Below, piece after piece: positions 11,137 through 23,800 of a stretch of 64,000 bases of DNA. The DNA is from Micropterus salmoides (lineage: Eukaryota; Chordata; Actinopteri; Centrarchiformes; Centrarchidae): the NCBI RefSeq assembly GCF_014851395.1, contig NW_024041039.1:5325277-5389276 (forward strand), given 5' to 3'. The notes under the pieces are model-generated. The model was not told where the DNA came from. It ran no database searches and saw nothing but the letters and a program-made list of their open reading frames with translations. The position numbers and the translations under genes were made by a program. Position 1 is the first letter of the stretch, and each line of letters opens with the position of its first letter.

Positions 11137-12935
11137 CCGTGATTCTCAAACTTTTTCACATCAAGGACCCCTAGACTGAAACCAATTAGACCACGGACCC
11201 ACGTTTAATGGAACTTTGTCACAGAGTTTTTCTTTTAGATGTTTTATCACAGAATGTGTATGAAATTCAATACTTTAGCCAGGTCACTTTACTGCAGGAC
11301 TGGTGTCAGGCTACTAAACTGGAAATGAATGTGACCAAAACAAAATAATTTAAAATACAAACAAAACCAAGAGGGGCCAGTAACCCCTGTTGTACTTCAA
11401 AACCATCCTGTGGAAGTAGTGGGACATTTCAAGTGCTTGGGTACAATCATTGACTACACTTTAAGTTTAAATAAAAACTATTTGTAAGAGAGCCAACAAG
11501 CAAGCAAGCAAGGAGCTTTAGGGTCAGTCAACACATACTTGAGATGGGATATAGGGGCCTGGTAGAAAGCATTTTACAGTTTAATAATATAACCGCTTGG
11601 CATGGCAACTTAAAGGTGAAAGACAAATAGGCTACAATCTTTCCAGAACTGATGATATTGTGCGGAAGGTGACGGGACACTTAACCCACGAGATCAAGAT
11701 GGTGATTTTTTTATTTATGTAAAGAAAAACACAAAATTCAGGTGGCAATTCAAACACTACAGCCTATAACTATAACAGAATATAATGCAGTGCAGCTCTC
11801 AGTCATTCTGTGCTGCTTTCAGATCTGTTTCCCCTGAAGATGAACTTTTCTAATGTAATATCGTCCCTGCTGTGTCATGATTTAGTCTTCCTTCCTCTTT
11901 GTGTCTTTGTTTGGGGAAGTAACCTCTTTAAATGTACATGTGGCACCTTTTCATCTCAATAATAAATTATTAATTTTAAGTCTATAATAAACTCCTGGAC
12001 TTTAATAGCTCCTGCCAGCAGGTTTTCTGCTCACGCTCAAAACGTTCTGCACATTCAGAATCTCTCCCACAAATCTGTATAACAATACATATAACGAGAA
12101 CGTCATCATTTGACGAGAAGTCTGCATGCCCTTTACTCTGTGGTGCATCACGTTAGTAATCCGCTGGCAGTGACGGACGCAGTTTAGGACTGGATGTTGC
12201 ATGTGAAACCGAAAGTAACTGAAACACTTCTGATCAGGCAGAAATCTCACCACAAATCCACACACACGTTAACTAGCTCTGATAAAGTGCAGCTCACAGT
12301 CCCAAACGAGAACAAGGCTGTGCTTCAGTTTTTAGATGTTTATGTTGCAAAACTCTACCAGTTAGTTTACCACTCATCACAGCTGTCTGACGAGTGGTGC
12401 ATTTGAGAACTATCAGGGCATACACCGGTGTGACATCAGCTGGGTACAGTTTATTAGCGCCGCCTCACAGACGCCTCACACGCACTAAACTCAGAGTTTG
12501 AGCTGCTCCCATCTGGCGAGCCGGAACATCTATAGGAGATCTTTTATTCAGTGTGCCACACAGGCACTGAATGCAAAATGCAAACTGCATTGCACTGCAA
12601 ATGCACTTTAAAAACATGTTTTCCACCTGCTGCTGCTTTCTATTTTCCGTTCATGGCGCAATTGTTGTTGTATGTTTAATGGTGATACTGTGTTGTATTT
12701 TTAATGTGTGTAATAATTGTGGTGTCATTGTTCTATTTCTGTTTTGCTGAAGTCAGAGACACATTTTCACTAAGGAGGACAATAAAGTCTGATAATAATA
12801 ATAATGACCGAAATAGCCAACCTTCTGTCATTGTGGCTGCTTATGGATGGAATAATAGTGAAAATAAATGATTCCACATTTAACTGGGGACCACCTTGAA
12901 CTGCCTCAAGGACCAGTTAACTTTGAGAACCACTG
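11137..12935. mobile_element. hAT-like DNA transposon, non-autonomous
   Basis: The ends are imperfect inverted repeats: left CCGTGATTCTCAAACTTT and, read from the other strand, right CAGTGGTTCTCAAAGTTA. They are flanked by an 8-bp duplication with one mismatch: CTTTGGAG (11129-11136) and CTTTAGAG (12936-12943). An 8-bp target duplication with CAGTGGTTCTCAA-type ends is typical of hAT elements. No transposase frame is present, and a degraded LINE lies inside. Confidence 0.8.
11298..12815 (+). mobile_element. degraded LINE fragment inside the hAT-like element
   Basis: From 11298 the + strand reads DWCQATKLEMNVTKTK, then a stop, and further on PVVLQNHPVEVVGHFKCLG and TIIDYTLSLNKN. This matches the C-terminal reverse-transcriptase region of non-LTR retrotransposons (the LELNVxKTKE and HFKYLGTIID motifs). 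Frame breaks and stops are frequent. A GACAATAAAGTCTGATAATAATAATAAT-like tail (about 12779-12806) looks like the 3' end with a short TAA repeat. The stretch between about 11700 and 12680 was not identified and may or may not belong to it. Confidence 0.6.
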
Positions 12936-12943
12936 CTTTAGAG

Positions 12944-13550
12944 ATAGGGTTGGCAAGAACCATTGAGGACAAGGAGAAGATTATAGCATCTTCGTCAAGT
13001 GGCCTTTACAGCCACGCAGATTAATTTGAGCCTAAGGAATACCAAGGAAACTAGTTTCCGTCGTTTGTATCCACAGTCTTGTTCTTTTGGTCACTGCCTA
13101 AAGCTGCTGACCAAAGGTGAGGATTGAAAAGTAGAGATTATTTCCCCGTCTGAATGTATGATATATTTGAAATGTCTAAATATATGGGGTGCAAAACATG
13201 AAATACTAAGTCAATTTATCTTCCAAGGCTGCATTTGTTTATTTGTGTTCGTAAAAAAAAAAGGTCAGTGGGATTTTGAATGAGGTTTTTCTTACTTCTG
13301 GACCAGAACCTGGACGTTCTGGTTTTACTTCGGTGCTCTGTAATGTCGGGTGTAATGGTCTCGCATGTTTTATTTTAATGTGGACCCCCCAGGGAGAGGA
13401 GTTACTTCCAAATAAACAGCAAACATCATATAGTTTTTGAATCATTACTATCAGTGCGTGTGGTTTTCAGTATTGTAGATTTTTCTCTCTCTCTGTCAGG
13501 TCGACCTGTCAGTGAAGCCCCTCCCACCTCCTCCTCCTCTGATGTTACAA
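12944..13550. other. region upstream of coch, nothing firm
   Basis: No coding sequence was recognised. A short T/C-rich segment leads into the coch promoter area. Regulatory content could exist but cannot be argued from sequence alone. Confidence 0.4.
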
Positions 13551-13557
13551 CTGTAAG

Positions 13558-13726
13558 GTGTGTGTGTGTGTGTGTGTGTACGTGAGAGAGAGAGCTTATT
13601 TAAAGAGCTGGTTCTCTCTCACTGGGCGATCGACACCAGCTCAGCATCATCAGCTTACCGCCTGCTGCTTCCAGGGAATAAACTCTGAACACTTTTCCTG
13701 AGAGACGTCTGCTGAAGAACCAGTCA
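13558..13726 (+). promoter_or_regulatory. coch: coch core promoter and non-coding exon 1
   Basis: A (GT)n run (13558-13579) and a GA run precede TATTTAAA (13597-13604), a TATA-like box. Transcription would start near 13630. The following sequence has no ATG in the coch frame and ends in AACCAGTCA|GTAAGA, a good donor at 13726/13727. The next exon (acceptor GTTTCAG, exon from 14861) holds the coch start codon 8 bases in. This makes a 5'-UTR exon with a 1.1-kb first intron plausible. The start site is inferred. Confidence 0.6.
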
Positions 13727-13734
13727 GTAAGATG

Positions 13735-14820
13735 AGACGAGTTTACTGCTTGATTTACTGACAGACGAAATTACTGTTTTTTGTGACTGACTGGAGGGAC
13801 TCACTGACTAAAATATGATTGTTGACTTACTGACTAGTTTCTTTCATATTAATTTACTGGCAGTTTGTTTCACTTGCTTACTGACTGGCTGGTTCACTAA
13901 CTGGCAGATTGTTTGTCCAGAAATGTGTTAACTGCTTTACATATTGCTTACTGACTGACTGGTTTACCAGCAAGTGAAGAACTTCGTAGGTTGAAGTGTG
14001 ATTGCTTCACAGACTGGCTGAATTATTTCCTAACTGTAGTGAAAGCTGTTTGACTGCTTTAAAAACTATTTACTGATTGACTTTGTCTCTTTTTTTTTTG
14101 ACTTTCAATAGTGAGTAACTGTTTATGGCTGTGAGTTCTTTGTTGATATAACCAGTCAACTCATTTTTAACTGCTTACTGCCTGGTTTGGTGACTGGTTG
14201 ACCCATTGGTTGAGCGGTTTACTGCCTTGGTGACTGATTTTGTACAGTTTATTCTCATTATCATTATCTAATTTACTAACTGTCTGATTGGCTTACTGAC
14301 TGACCAATAAGTGACAGACTGGTTTGAATTTTGTTTGCTGTTAAATGTGTCTGTAACTGGTGTACTGACATGTTTACCAGTAGATTGGTAACTTTAAATT
14401 ACAGTTTATGGCTGACTCCTTAACTGTTGACTTCACCTGTTGTTACTAGTTGACTGACTTTGTGTTTACTGCCTAATTTATCCACTTCTTGAGTGGTGTG
14501 CTGACTGGTTTACTGAGCTACTTGTTGATTTAACACTACTCCACTCGTTCTTTACTATTTGTCTGACTTTGTTTAACTGCTTACTGACTGGTTTACCTGT
14601 TACATGAGAGGTTTGCTGACTGGGTAACTGGTTTACTGCCTTGTTGTAGTGATTGATTTGTGATGGATGCACTAGTTGACTGACTGGTGAACTGACCATT
14701 TACATATTGTTTACTGACTGACGTTGTCTGGTAAAGGCTGAGTTACCTAGTATTAACCAGTATTAACTAGTTGCCTGACCTCGTTTAAATGTTTACTGGC
14801 TGGTTATGAACATATTTAAC
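13735..14820. repeat. degenerate TTTACTGACTGACTGG repeats filling coch intron 1
   Basis: The intron consists largely of diverged copies of words such as TTTACTGACTGACTGG, GGTTTACTG and TTGACTGACTTTG at irregular spacing. It is an old, diverged simple-sequence expansion of TGACT/CTGGT type. No coding potential is seen. Confidence 0.7.
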
Positions 14821-14868
14821 GTTGTTTTCCACAGTAATCTGAGGTCAGTCTGTGTTTCAGGTGCAGGA

Positions 14869-17800
14869 ATGTCTCAGCTGTCTGTCCTTGTGCCACTCAC
14901 AGGTACGCTGCTCTACTCAGTCCTGTTCTGTTGTATTATCACTCTGTGTTTCATGGTCGGCGTCCTTCTGATTTAACTTGTGTGTTTGACGACAGGTTAA
15001 TGATGCCTCTCTCTCCCGCCCTCTCTCTCTGCAGGCCTTTTTGTCCTGATCTCCTCAACGTTTGGCTCAGAATCCAGTGGTCAGTCCTGAATGTTACCTG
15101 TTTGTCTGTGTGTCTGTTTAACCACCACTCACCTAAAGACTAACTGACGGGTGAAACTAACCAAACCTAACAGGTTAAACTGGCTAATAAAACATGGAGG
15201 ATGATTTAAATACAGACTCCCTTTGTTCCTTTAGGGATATTTTCCCCTCCAGAACCGTGTGTGTTCTGAGAAATTTCTCTGAATCGATCAAAAGCAGCAG
15301 GTCACAAAGGAAATGAGTGTGTTTGTGCTTCTTCTTCTGTCTTTGTGAGAACCAATTTGACTTTTACACTGTTGCACATTTTTGCAAAAGAAGATTTATT
15401 TTGTCCAGTCCTCACTTCTTCAAAAGGGTGTTTGAGGATTAGCCTGAGAGTAAGATTACAGTTCGGGCTGTTGTGATGGTTAATTTAAGATGTTAATCAA
15501 AACCTGAAGGCTTCATCCTCTGAGGAGAGAGAAATAAATCAGGACACTTAACAATGATTTGACCTGTAATAATGAGAAGTATCTCTGTCTCTCACCCTTA
15601 AATGTGACTTTGTGTGTGCATTACTACCTCTTCTTCTTCTTCTTCTTCGTCTTCACTTTGATGAATTGGGGTTTTCGGAAACAGGCAGGCAGCGGTAACC
15701 TTAAACCTCCCTGAATGACTTGTTGTTGATCCTCAGAACTTTTTTCCCCTCCCGTGTTTATATTGAGCCCGAATCATAAAAACGTCTGAAATTTAAACTA
15801 ACCACTTGTCTGTTCTCTCAAATAGAGGAAGCAGATGAAAAGCTCCTTTTATCCCGTGTCTTCTCCTTTCAAAGAGCGGATCTGTTATTCTGACTGTATT
15901 TCAATGAATTACTGACTCTCTCATGAATAGTATTATGTAACTGTAAACCTTTTTTATCCTCAGTCGTAAATCGAGTTGATTTCTCCCAGTTTTTGAATCA
16001 TTTTTATCCTTTTTAAAATGTGTATTACTCTAACTATCAATATATCACAAGTTAACGTTGCTAAAAGCAGCTTATTATTACAGTAAAACATTTTCTTTTA
16101 TTCTTATTTTGCTGGCTGCACACTAGAGCAGTGGTTCTCGACCTTTTTGTTCTAAGGTACACAGCCCTGTCAATTGAACTCTCCTACCCCTTCATCGATC
16201 ACACCTATCATGTATCAAATATATAACACTAATTATTACATAAAAGTGGATATTGTTTGTTTTTCTCATAAATTTAAGTGTCAGTGTTAACTGCAACTAA
16301 TGATTATTTTCATCGTTGATCATTTTGTCGATCAACTGATTAGTTGTTTGGTCTGTAAAATGTCAGAAAATGGTGAAAAATATCGATCCATGTTTTCCAA
16401 AGACCACTATGACGTCCTCAGAAGTCATGTTTTGTCCACAGCCCAAAGATTTTTGGGAGTTTACTGTCATAGAGTAGTAAAGAAACCACGCCATATTCAC
16501 ATTTAAGAAGCTGAAACCAGAGAATTGTGACTTTTTCTGTTTTGAAAAAACCCCTACTCCAATTAGAAACCCGGAAAAGCCAATGAGAGCGAGCTGACCA
16601 GAAATTGTATTTGCTCGCTCGATAAAATTTATAAACCAGGTTGGTTCCCTCTTTTCAGCCTCGAGGTCATCCGCTGTTCTCACAGCACACACAAGTGCAA
16701 CCAGCTGACAGCAGTTTACATTTACTCATTTGGCAGACACTTTCATCCAAAGCGACTTACATTTGAGGAACAACATACAAGCATCAACAAAGCAACAATA
16801 CAGCAAGAGTAATGCAAGTTACAATAGATAAGAGCCAATAGCACCTATGGCATCAATGGGGTACATACCGAGGGAAAGAAGTAAGAGTTAACGAAATAGT
16901 TTGATCAACACAAGAGAACTGTAAGGCGATAGAAGAAGTAATTTAGTTTTTGTGAGATCCCAAGTTCCCAGAAACGGTCACTCTGAAATCGTTTAGTATA
17001 ATCGGCATGATTGTGGTCCTGCGTCTGAATCATCTGGTGTGTGCGCTCTTAAGATATAAATAAAAATATAAAAAATTGGTTTATTCTGTTCTTATTCTGC
17101 AGGGGTGGATTTTAACTTTTTGTTTTATGTTTTGGAAAGGTAATAAATCGTACTTCTCCTTTCAACCTCTCTGGGTAGCAACTGTAATTATTAAAAATGC
17201 CAAATGGAAAAATGGAAAAATACAGCCAAAAAAGCTAGAAAACAACTCTTTTTGCATTAGCCAATGGAGCGCAGCCACGAAAGTGTCGGACCTCAGTTAG
17301 AGCGAAGCCTACACTGCGCTGTGATTGGCCGGCTGCGTATCTGGGCGTGGCTTAGCAAAGGGTCAATTCCAAATTATAGCTGCATGATGACAAGACATAA
17401 AACTATATTCATATTCTTTAATTATAATAAAAAATATCCTGCTCAGAACTGCCGCTTCATTACATCATCGTGTTATTTTGACTTAATCTCAGATGTTTAG
17501 CAGAGTTTGCGGTGTTGCCAAAGTATTTCACTCTCTTTGCGCACACAGCCGTAGCGCAAGCATGACTTTGACAGGCGGAAGGAGAAGTAGTTCCTATCAA
17601 CAGAGTACAATTAGACCATCCTGGTGACAGTAAGATACATATGATAAAACACACACTCACTCCAAATTACAAAGTTTAGATATCGATCCTTTTTATAAGA
17701 GTATATAAGAGAGCAGGAAACATCAGAAATATCAATACTTTAGTATCGATCCGCACATCACTAATTTAGGGTAGCCTACCAACATTTAGCCGCTAAATCC

Positions 17801-20800
17801 AGCCGCCTTTGGCGCTTGGCGGGTGTTAATTTCCACCTCTGCGTCTGTGGTATCCCACATTTTTTAAATAAGTTAAGATTTGTAAATATTTTAGTGTAGA
17901 TCAGGCATTGGATGTTCATTCACTCTTTCATTACGCCACTCAGTTGTTTACAGTGAGCAGTCAATTAAAATTTCATTCATTTAATAACCCGCAGCATTTT
18001 TTGCATCACTGATAGATGTCATTTCACAAAACTAATCGTTGCATCTATCTAAAGCAGTTTTCTAGCAAAATACTTTATGCATGTTAAAGATGCTGTTCTT
18101 TGTTCTTTGAGTTCAGCACATGTATTTTTATTATGTAGTAAATAGGTTGTGATTTCAGACACAGCCTTGCTAGCAGCTCAGCGAGGCTGTACTCGGGCAC
18201 AGCGGTACTAGGAGCTAAATGCTAACAGGCTGATGTTCATGTTGACATTTTATGGGATGGATGGTAGCGATGGGAAATATTCCCATGTTTAAGCTTTACA
18301 AGCATTCACTTCACAGAATTACTACAAGCAGATGTTTGGTTGGCCAAGTTTGTTCTAAAAATACTGTGAATTGATCTTCAGAACGTTTTGGTGTAATTTA
18401 TAAAAATAAAAAATACAGAGACTTTAGTCTATGCGACTCATCAATGTTTGTTTTTTTGTGAGTACTTTTGTTTGTGCCAAGTCTGAGATAATTCAGTTTC
18501 CTTTCATGATTACAAATTCGATGATGATTAGATGATTTCAACACCAGTCAGAAACTTTAAATTTTGATAACTTCAGTGTCACTTGAACGCAGCATTATCA
18601 GGAATTGCATTAGCAGAATTTAGTTCAGTCCCAAAAGGTTTTATATTTTTATTAGGTTTCGGGTACACCATATTGTTTATATTGTTTTATATTATTTTTC
18701 ACCGCGTAGTGTTGTATATTATTGCACTGTATTGGTGTGTAATTAGATAGGAGACTTTGTTGTCCACACAGAAACATACAAATATACGTGAAATTAATAT
18801 TATTTTTATCACGTGCTTTATATATTATGTTTTGGTTAAATTGTATATATTGTTACTTATAACTATACTTATATTATGTATGTTATATACACGTGTTTGT
18901 ACTTCAGTATGATGCATTCAACATAAAAGTAATGAAAAATCAAAAAGAACCTAATCTCATAGAAGACAAAATTTATGTTTCTGACTTTTACTACATTTTT
19001 ATTCATAATTACTGTTAATGTTGATGTCATTCATTGATCAGTGCCGGTACCGGTGACCTGTGTGACGCGCGGAGCCGACCTGGTGGAGGACGGTGTGGTG
19101 GTTTTGTGTCCTCCGGACTGCACCCAATGGAGGGTGTCTGTGTTCGGGACGGGAATCTACGCCTCCGTCTCCTCCGTCTGTGGAGCTGCTGTCCACAGGT
19201 AGGAATTTTACACCTGCTTTCTGTCTTTCTTTCCGAACCGACTGTCCCTGAAAATCACACCAAAGCAGATCTTTGTGCTGAATGGTTGAAGTCAGATTAG
19301 GTTAAGATGAAAGTTATGGAGGTTTGGAGCAGGTCTGGTTGGAGTCTGGAGTTTTTCTGGTGTACATTTAACGACACGTGGCTCAAACAATCTGTCCTGC
19401 TACCGACGGCAGCTGCGGGTGTGATGTAATAATGAACAGCATGAGTCCTGCTCTCTACTGAACCCCAGCAAAACACCAACACCACGAAGGAATGTGCAGG
19501 AATGAAGGATTAAGCTCTCAACCCTGAATGACCTCCTTCCTCTGCAGAGGGCCGCGGGGCCCCGAGAGGAAAAAAACTCGACTCTGCTCCTTCAGATCCT
19601 TCCTTCAGTCATTCACTACTTTATATCTTATAAATCTATCTTTATATCTTCTCCAGCCTCTTTTGTCTGATGTCTGACTCACTTTTAAACCACAATGAAT
19701 AACACTTCCTGTTCTAAGATGTTTCTTATGCAAAGCTCCAGTGTCAGCGTGGAGACAACATGATCTCAGCCTTCAGTTTAAATGTGACTGTGATCAGATT
19801 TCGAGCAAACAAACTGAGCTAAACTTCATTCATTCATTTCATGAAGAGTGATTTGTGGATTTGTCTTGATACTCATTACTCTTAAGGATTATTCAGTTAA
19901 TTACAACTTGGGTCTCATTTTGAAAAATTTTTCCATGTTTTGTTGTTCTCAACATACAAAATGAAAATCCACTGCAGAATTTCTGGGTGTATATGTGTAA
20001 ATGTATATAAGTAATGGTATAGGTATATCTTTCCCTATTCTAATATAAATGTTATGTTATTTGGGACTACAAACTATAATTTTGTTTAATAATGATAATG
20101 ATAAATTACCTTGATCCTTGATTCAGAGGTATGGAATCACGCTAAAGTGGATTTAGCTTAAAAAATAATGCACCAAACTATGAAAAAAAGACCCAAGTTG
20201 TGACAAACCAGAACAATACTGCACTTTTTTTTGTCTCTGGTCTGAAGGGGGGTGCTGGGTCCGTCCGGCGGCCCCGTCAGGGTTCACAAGCTGCAGGGAC
20301 GACAAAACTACATGAGCTCCTATGCCCACGGCATCCAATCACAGGACCTGTCACGCTGGACCGCCTCATTCAGCCTCACTAGTAGGTGGAGTCATTTTAC
20401 TCATTGATCGATAGGGCTGGGAATTGATTAGTTTTATTGTGCAAGGAAGTTTTGGACTAAGTTTTATTTTGGAATCTGGAAAACTGTGATGCTTTCCAAT
20501 ATTCCCACATTTAATAGATTAAACAATGACTCGATAAATAACAGAAGTCAAGAGATTAATCATCATTTAAAATACTCATCAGTTGCAGGAATGAACTCAG
20601 AAATAAACATACTGGACTGAAGGACACTACAAATTGTTCCTTTTAAAGAAAAACCGCAAGGTCCAAGTTACTTTTTGTCCAAGTTGGCTTAAAAACATTG
20701 AAACATCATTCTTTATTTAGGAACCAGCAGTTTGACCAACAAATCGCAACTCAGTCTACTTATTCACTTGTTTTGTAGCTTCCAAACTTTCGATGGAGTT

Positions 20801-23800
20801 AAGTCCTGAAGGTGATCAGAAAAGTTTGAACAGCCCTGACACATAAGGTTTTATGTGTCAGGGCTGTTTCTACTTGTTGAGTTCTACTGCCCCCTAGAGG
20901 ACAAAAGCCACTTAAAGGATAATTTTGGTATTTTTAACAAAACTGGCTGCAGTGGCTGCAACTTTATTCCTTTGGGGAACTTTTGCCCGTCAAACTGACG
21001 TCCACAAAAAGTTTGTTGTGTTGGAGTAACGTTAGGAAATAAAGTCTAGCTAGCAGCTCCTCTACATACACAACAAACTCTCCTCCCTTGTTTCCACCGG
21101 CGTCTTCCTGCAACAACTTTCCTCTCACGAGATTTCAGAGCGAGAACTGTACTTGAGCGAGACTTCAGTTTCTTGTTAAAAACTAAGGGTGTCCCTAAGA
21201 GTCCCTCATAGGGATCCTTTCCATGATGTTGTCAGACACCTGGTGTAACAGTCTGAGCCTGTCGGTGGCAAAAAGAAGCACTTTTCGTGGGCGTAATTTT
21301 GACGGGAGCAATTGCCCCAAGGGAATACATTGCAGCCACTACTTTCCAAAGGGTTTTGTACCTACGACTCATTTCAAAACCAACATATGTGACAATAGGG
21401 CCCAGGTTTAAAAATACCAGAATTATCCTTTAAAGCAGCCATAAATTTCCTCTCATCACTTGGTAATCTTTGTAATACCACTCTATAATTTATAATTTGT
21501 AACTGTCGAGTAATATACAAAGATATTAATATTACTAATATTTAACATTCAACCCAGTATCCTTTGTCCAAAGGTTAAATGAAACAGGAAACTGCTTTAC
21601 TGAAATGAAGGAAATATAAAGAGACGGTGTTAAATCGAGAATTAAATCTAATCTAAAAGCAGGCAGCTTAATGATCAGTGAGGAATCTGTGTGTCTGTCA
21701 GATTGTTTTGAGCTCTTCTGCCTCCTAGTGGGCAGGTACAGTCATTACAGATTTAAATAATGCTGACCTTGTCTTGAGACTTCATCACTTATTGGCGTGT
21801 CTGTGTGATCAGAGCCTTTAAGTGTCCCACTGGAGTTGACCAGTGACACCAGTACCACAGATCTGCCTGCAGCTGCACAACCAGGTAAATTATACACGTT
21901 ATTATATTTACTACTACTGATATGCTAAACTCAAATAATACATAAATACCTCACATTCTTAAATTATTGTCTGGGGCTTTATTCAGTGATTTATATTAGA
22001 GACAAGTGATTTCTCCTGTTTTTTTATGTTTGATCATACATTGAACAAAATTATAAATGCAACACTTTTGTTTTTGCCCCCATTCATCATGAGCTGAACT
22101 CAAAGATCTAAGACTTTCTCTATTTACACAATAGGCCTATTTCTCTCAAATATTGTTCACAAATCCGTCAAAATCTGTGTTAGTGAGCACTTTGCAGAGA
22201 TAAACCTTCCACCTCCCAGGTGTGGCATATCAAGATGATCATACAACATGGGTATTGCACAGGTGTGCCTTAGGTGTGCCTTAGGCTGGCCACAAAAAAA
22301 GGCCACTCCAAAATGTGCAGTTTTACTGGGTTCAGAAACCAGTCAACAGAGTCCTGTGATCAGAGTCAGAACTCAGAATCAGAAATACTTTATTAATCTT
22401 GAGGGGAAATTGTTGTATTTGTTAATCAAGGCATTGAAGAGATAGAAATAATAATATAAAGTTGGCAAGTAAAAAACTGTAAAAACAATAATCTAAAAAT
22501 ATAAATAGGATTGTAGAAATATGTACAGTATTCTACATTATGTGATGGAAAATGCTTTCCCTGGTTTCTTATTTGCTGATTTACTAAAGTCACATCTATT
22601 GTTTTTGCCATTTTTCTAGCATGGTAATGTTGCTGTTAATGATACTCGACACTTCCTGCAAAGGTGTTTCACATTAAAAGCTACCAAAACAAGCTCAAAA
22701 GGCACTTTCTGACGGGCTTTTATTTTGAAACACCTGCAGGTATTTTTTTATTTGTTGATGGTGTTTAAGAGCGATTTAAAAAAAAAACAATAAACAACAG
22801 CAACTATAAATAATTAATGTTGTGGAAACAGTATACTGAATTTACCATGTGAGCAGTTACAGTGCAGGTACATCTTGAGATCTGTTCATGCCGGCTATTA
22901 TTGAGACTCGTTATTTAAATACCAACTTTGTTTTGAGAATCTGCAGCTGGACATTGAGGTGAATTAACAGACTTTTCCTGCTGCTGTCGGGGTGTTTTTG
23001 TTCTCCCGAAGCTTCCAGACACAACAGGAATGTGATGTTTTCACCAGACAGACTGTGCTACCCCAGCTGACCTGTGTGTTTGTGTTGCAGCAAAGAAACC
23101 ACTGAAGAAGCTGTCAGTGAAGAAAGCTCTGACAGGTGGAAATAAAGGTTGGTATGTTTGTTCTTGTGGAGGTTTTTCTGTTTTTTGTGTTGAAATTAAA
23201 TCAGGATAGATTAGAATCAGGAACTAAGATTTCCAAATGTGTCTTTAGTAGGCCTAAGTAATACTTCAGGATCACTCAGTTTCATTTCCAGACACTTTCT
23301 AAAATCAGGATTCATCTCTTTGATAATTCTGTAACAACGAAGTGAAGCTGAGGGGAAACTAGTGCGTCCTGTGTTCATTTGTGTGTGCGTGCAGACTGTC
23401 AGATGGACATCGCAATGGTGATCGACAGCAGTAACAACATCGGGCAGCGGCGGTTCAACCTGCAGAAGAACTTTGTCACCAAGCTGGCGGCCATGTTGAG
23501 AGTCGGATCAACAGGACCGCATGTAGGGCTGATCCAGGCCAGGTCAGACACACACACACACACATACAGGGCGCCTGGGCAATGCTGTGTGAATACTGAA
23601 CAAATTCAGGTTTAAAATAAATAATAAAGAGCAAATAAAAAATACCAGCAATACAGAGACTTTTCTAGGAAAATGGCTCTAGTAGGTAAATCAGGTATGA
23701 AGTTTATTCTAAGCAATAAGCCTTTCTTATAGAAATATGCTTTCCTTGTCGGATTAAACTAAAAGAAGTCCTCTTCAGTCAAGAAATACAGTTGAAGGTC

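Noticed and set aside
16128..16200. hAT-like left end (GCAGTGGTTCTCGACCTTTT) in coch intron 2
   Set aside because: No matching right end or 8-bp duplication of CACTAGAG was found downstream, so no element could be delimited.
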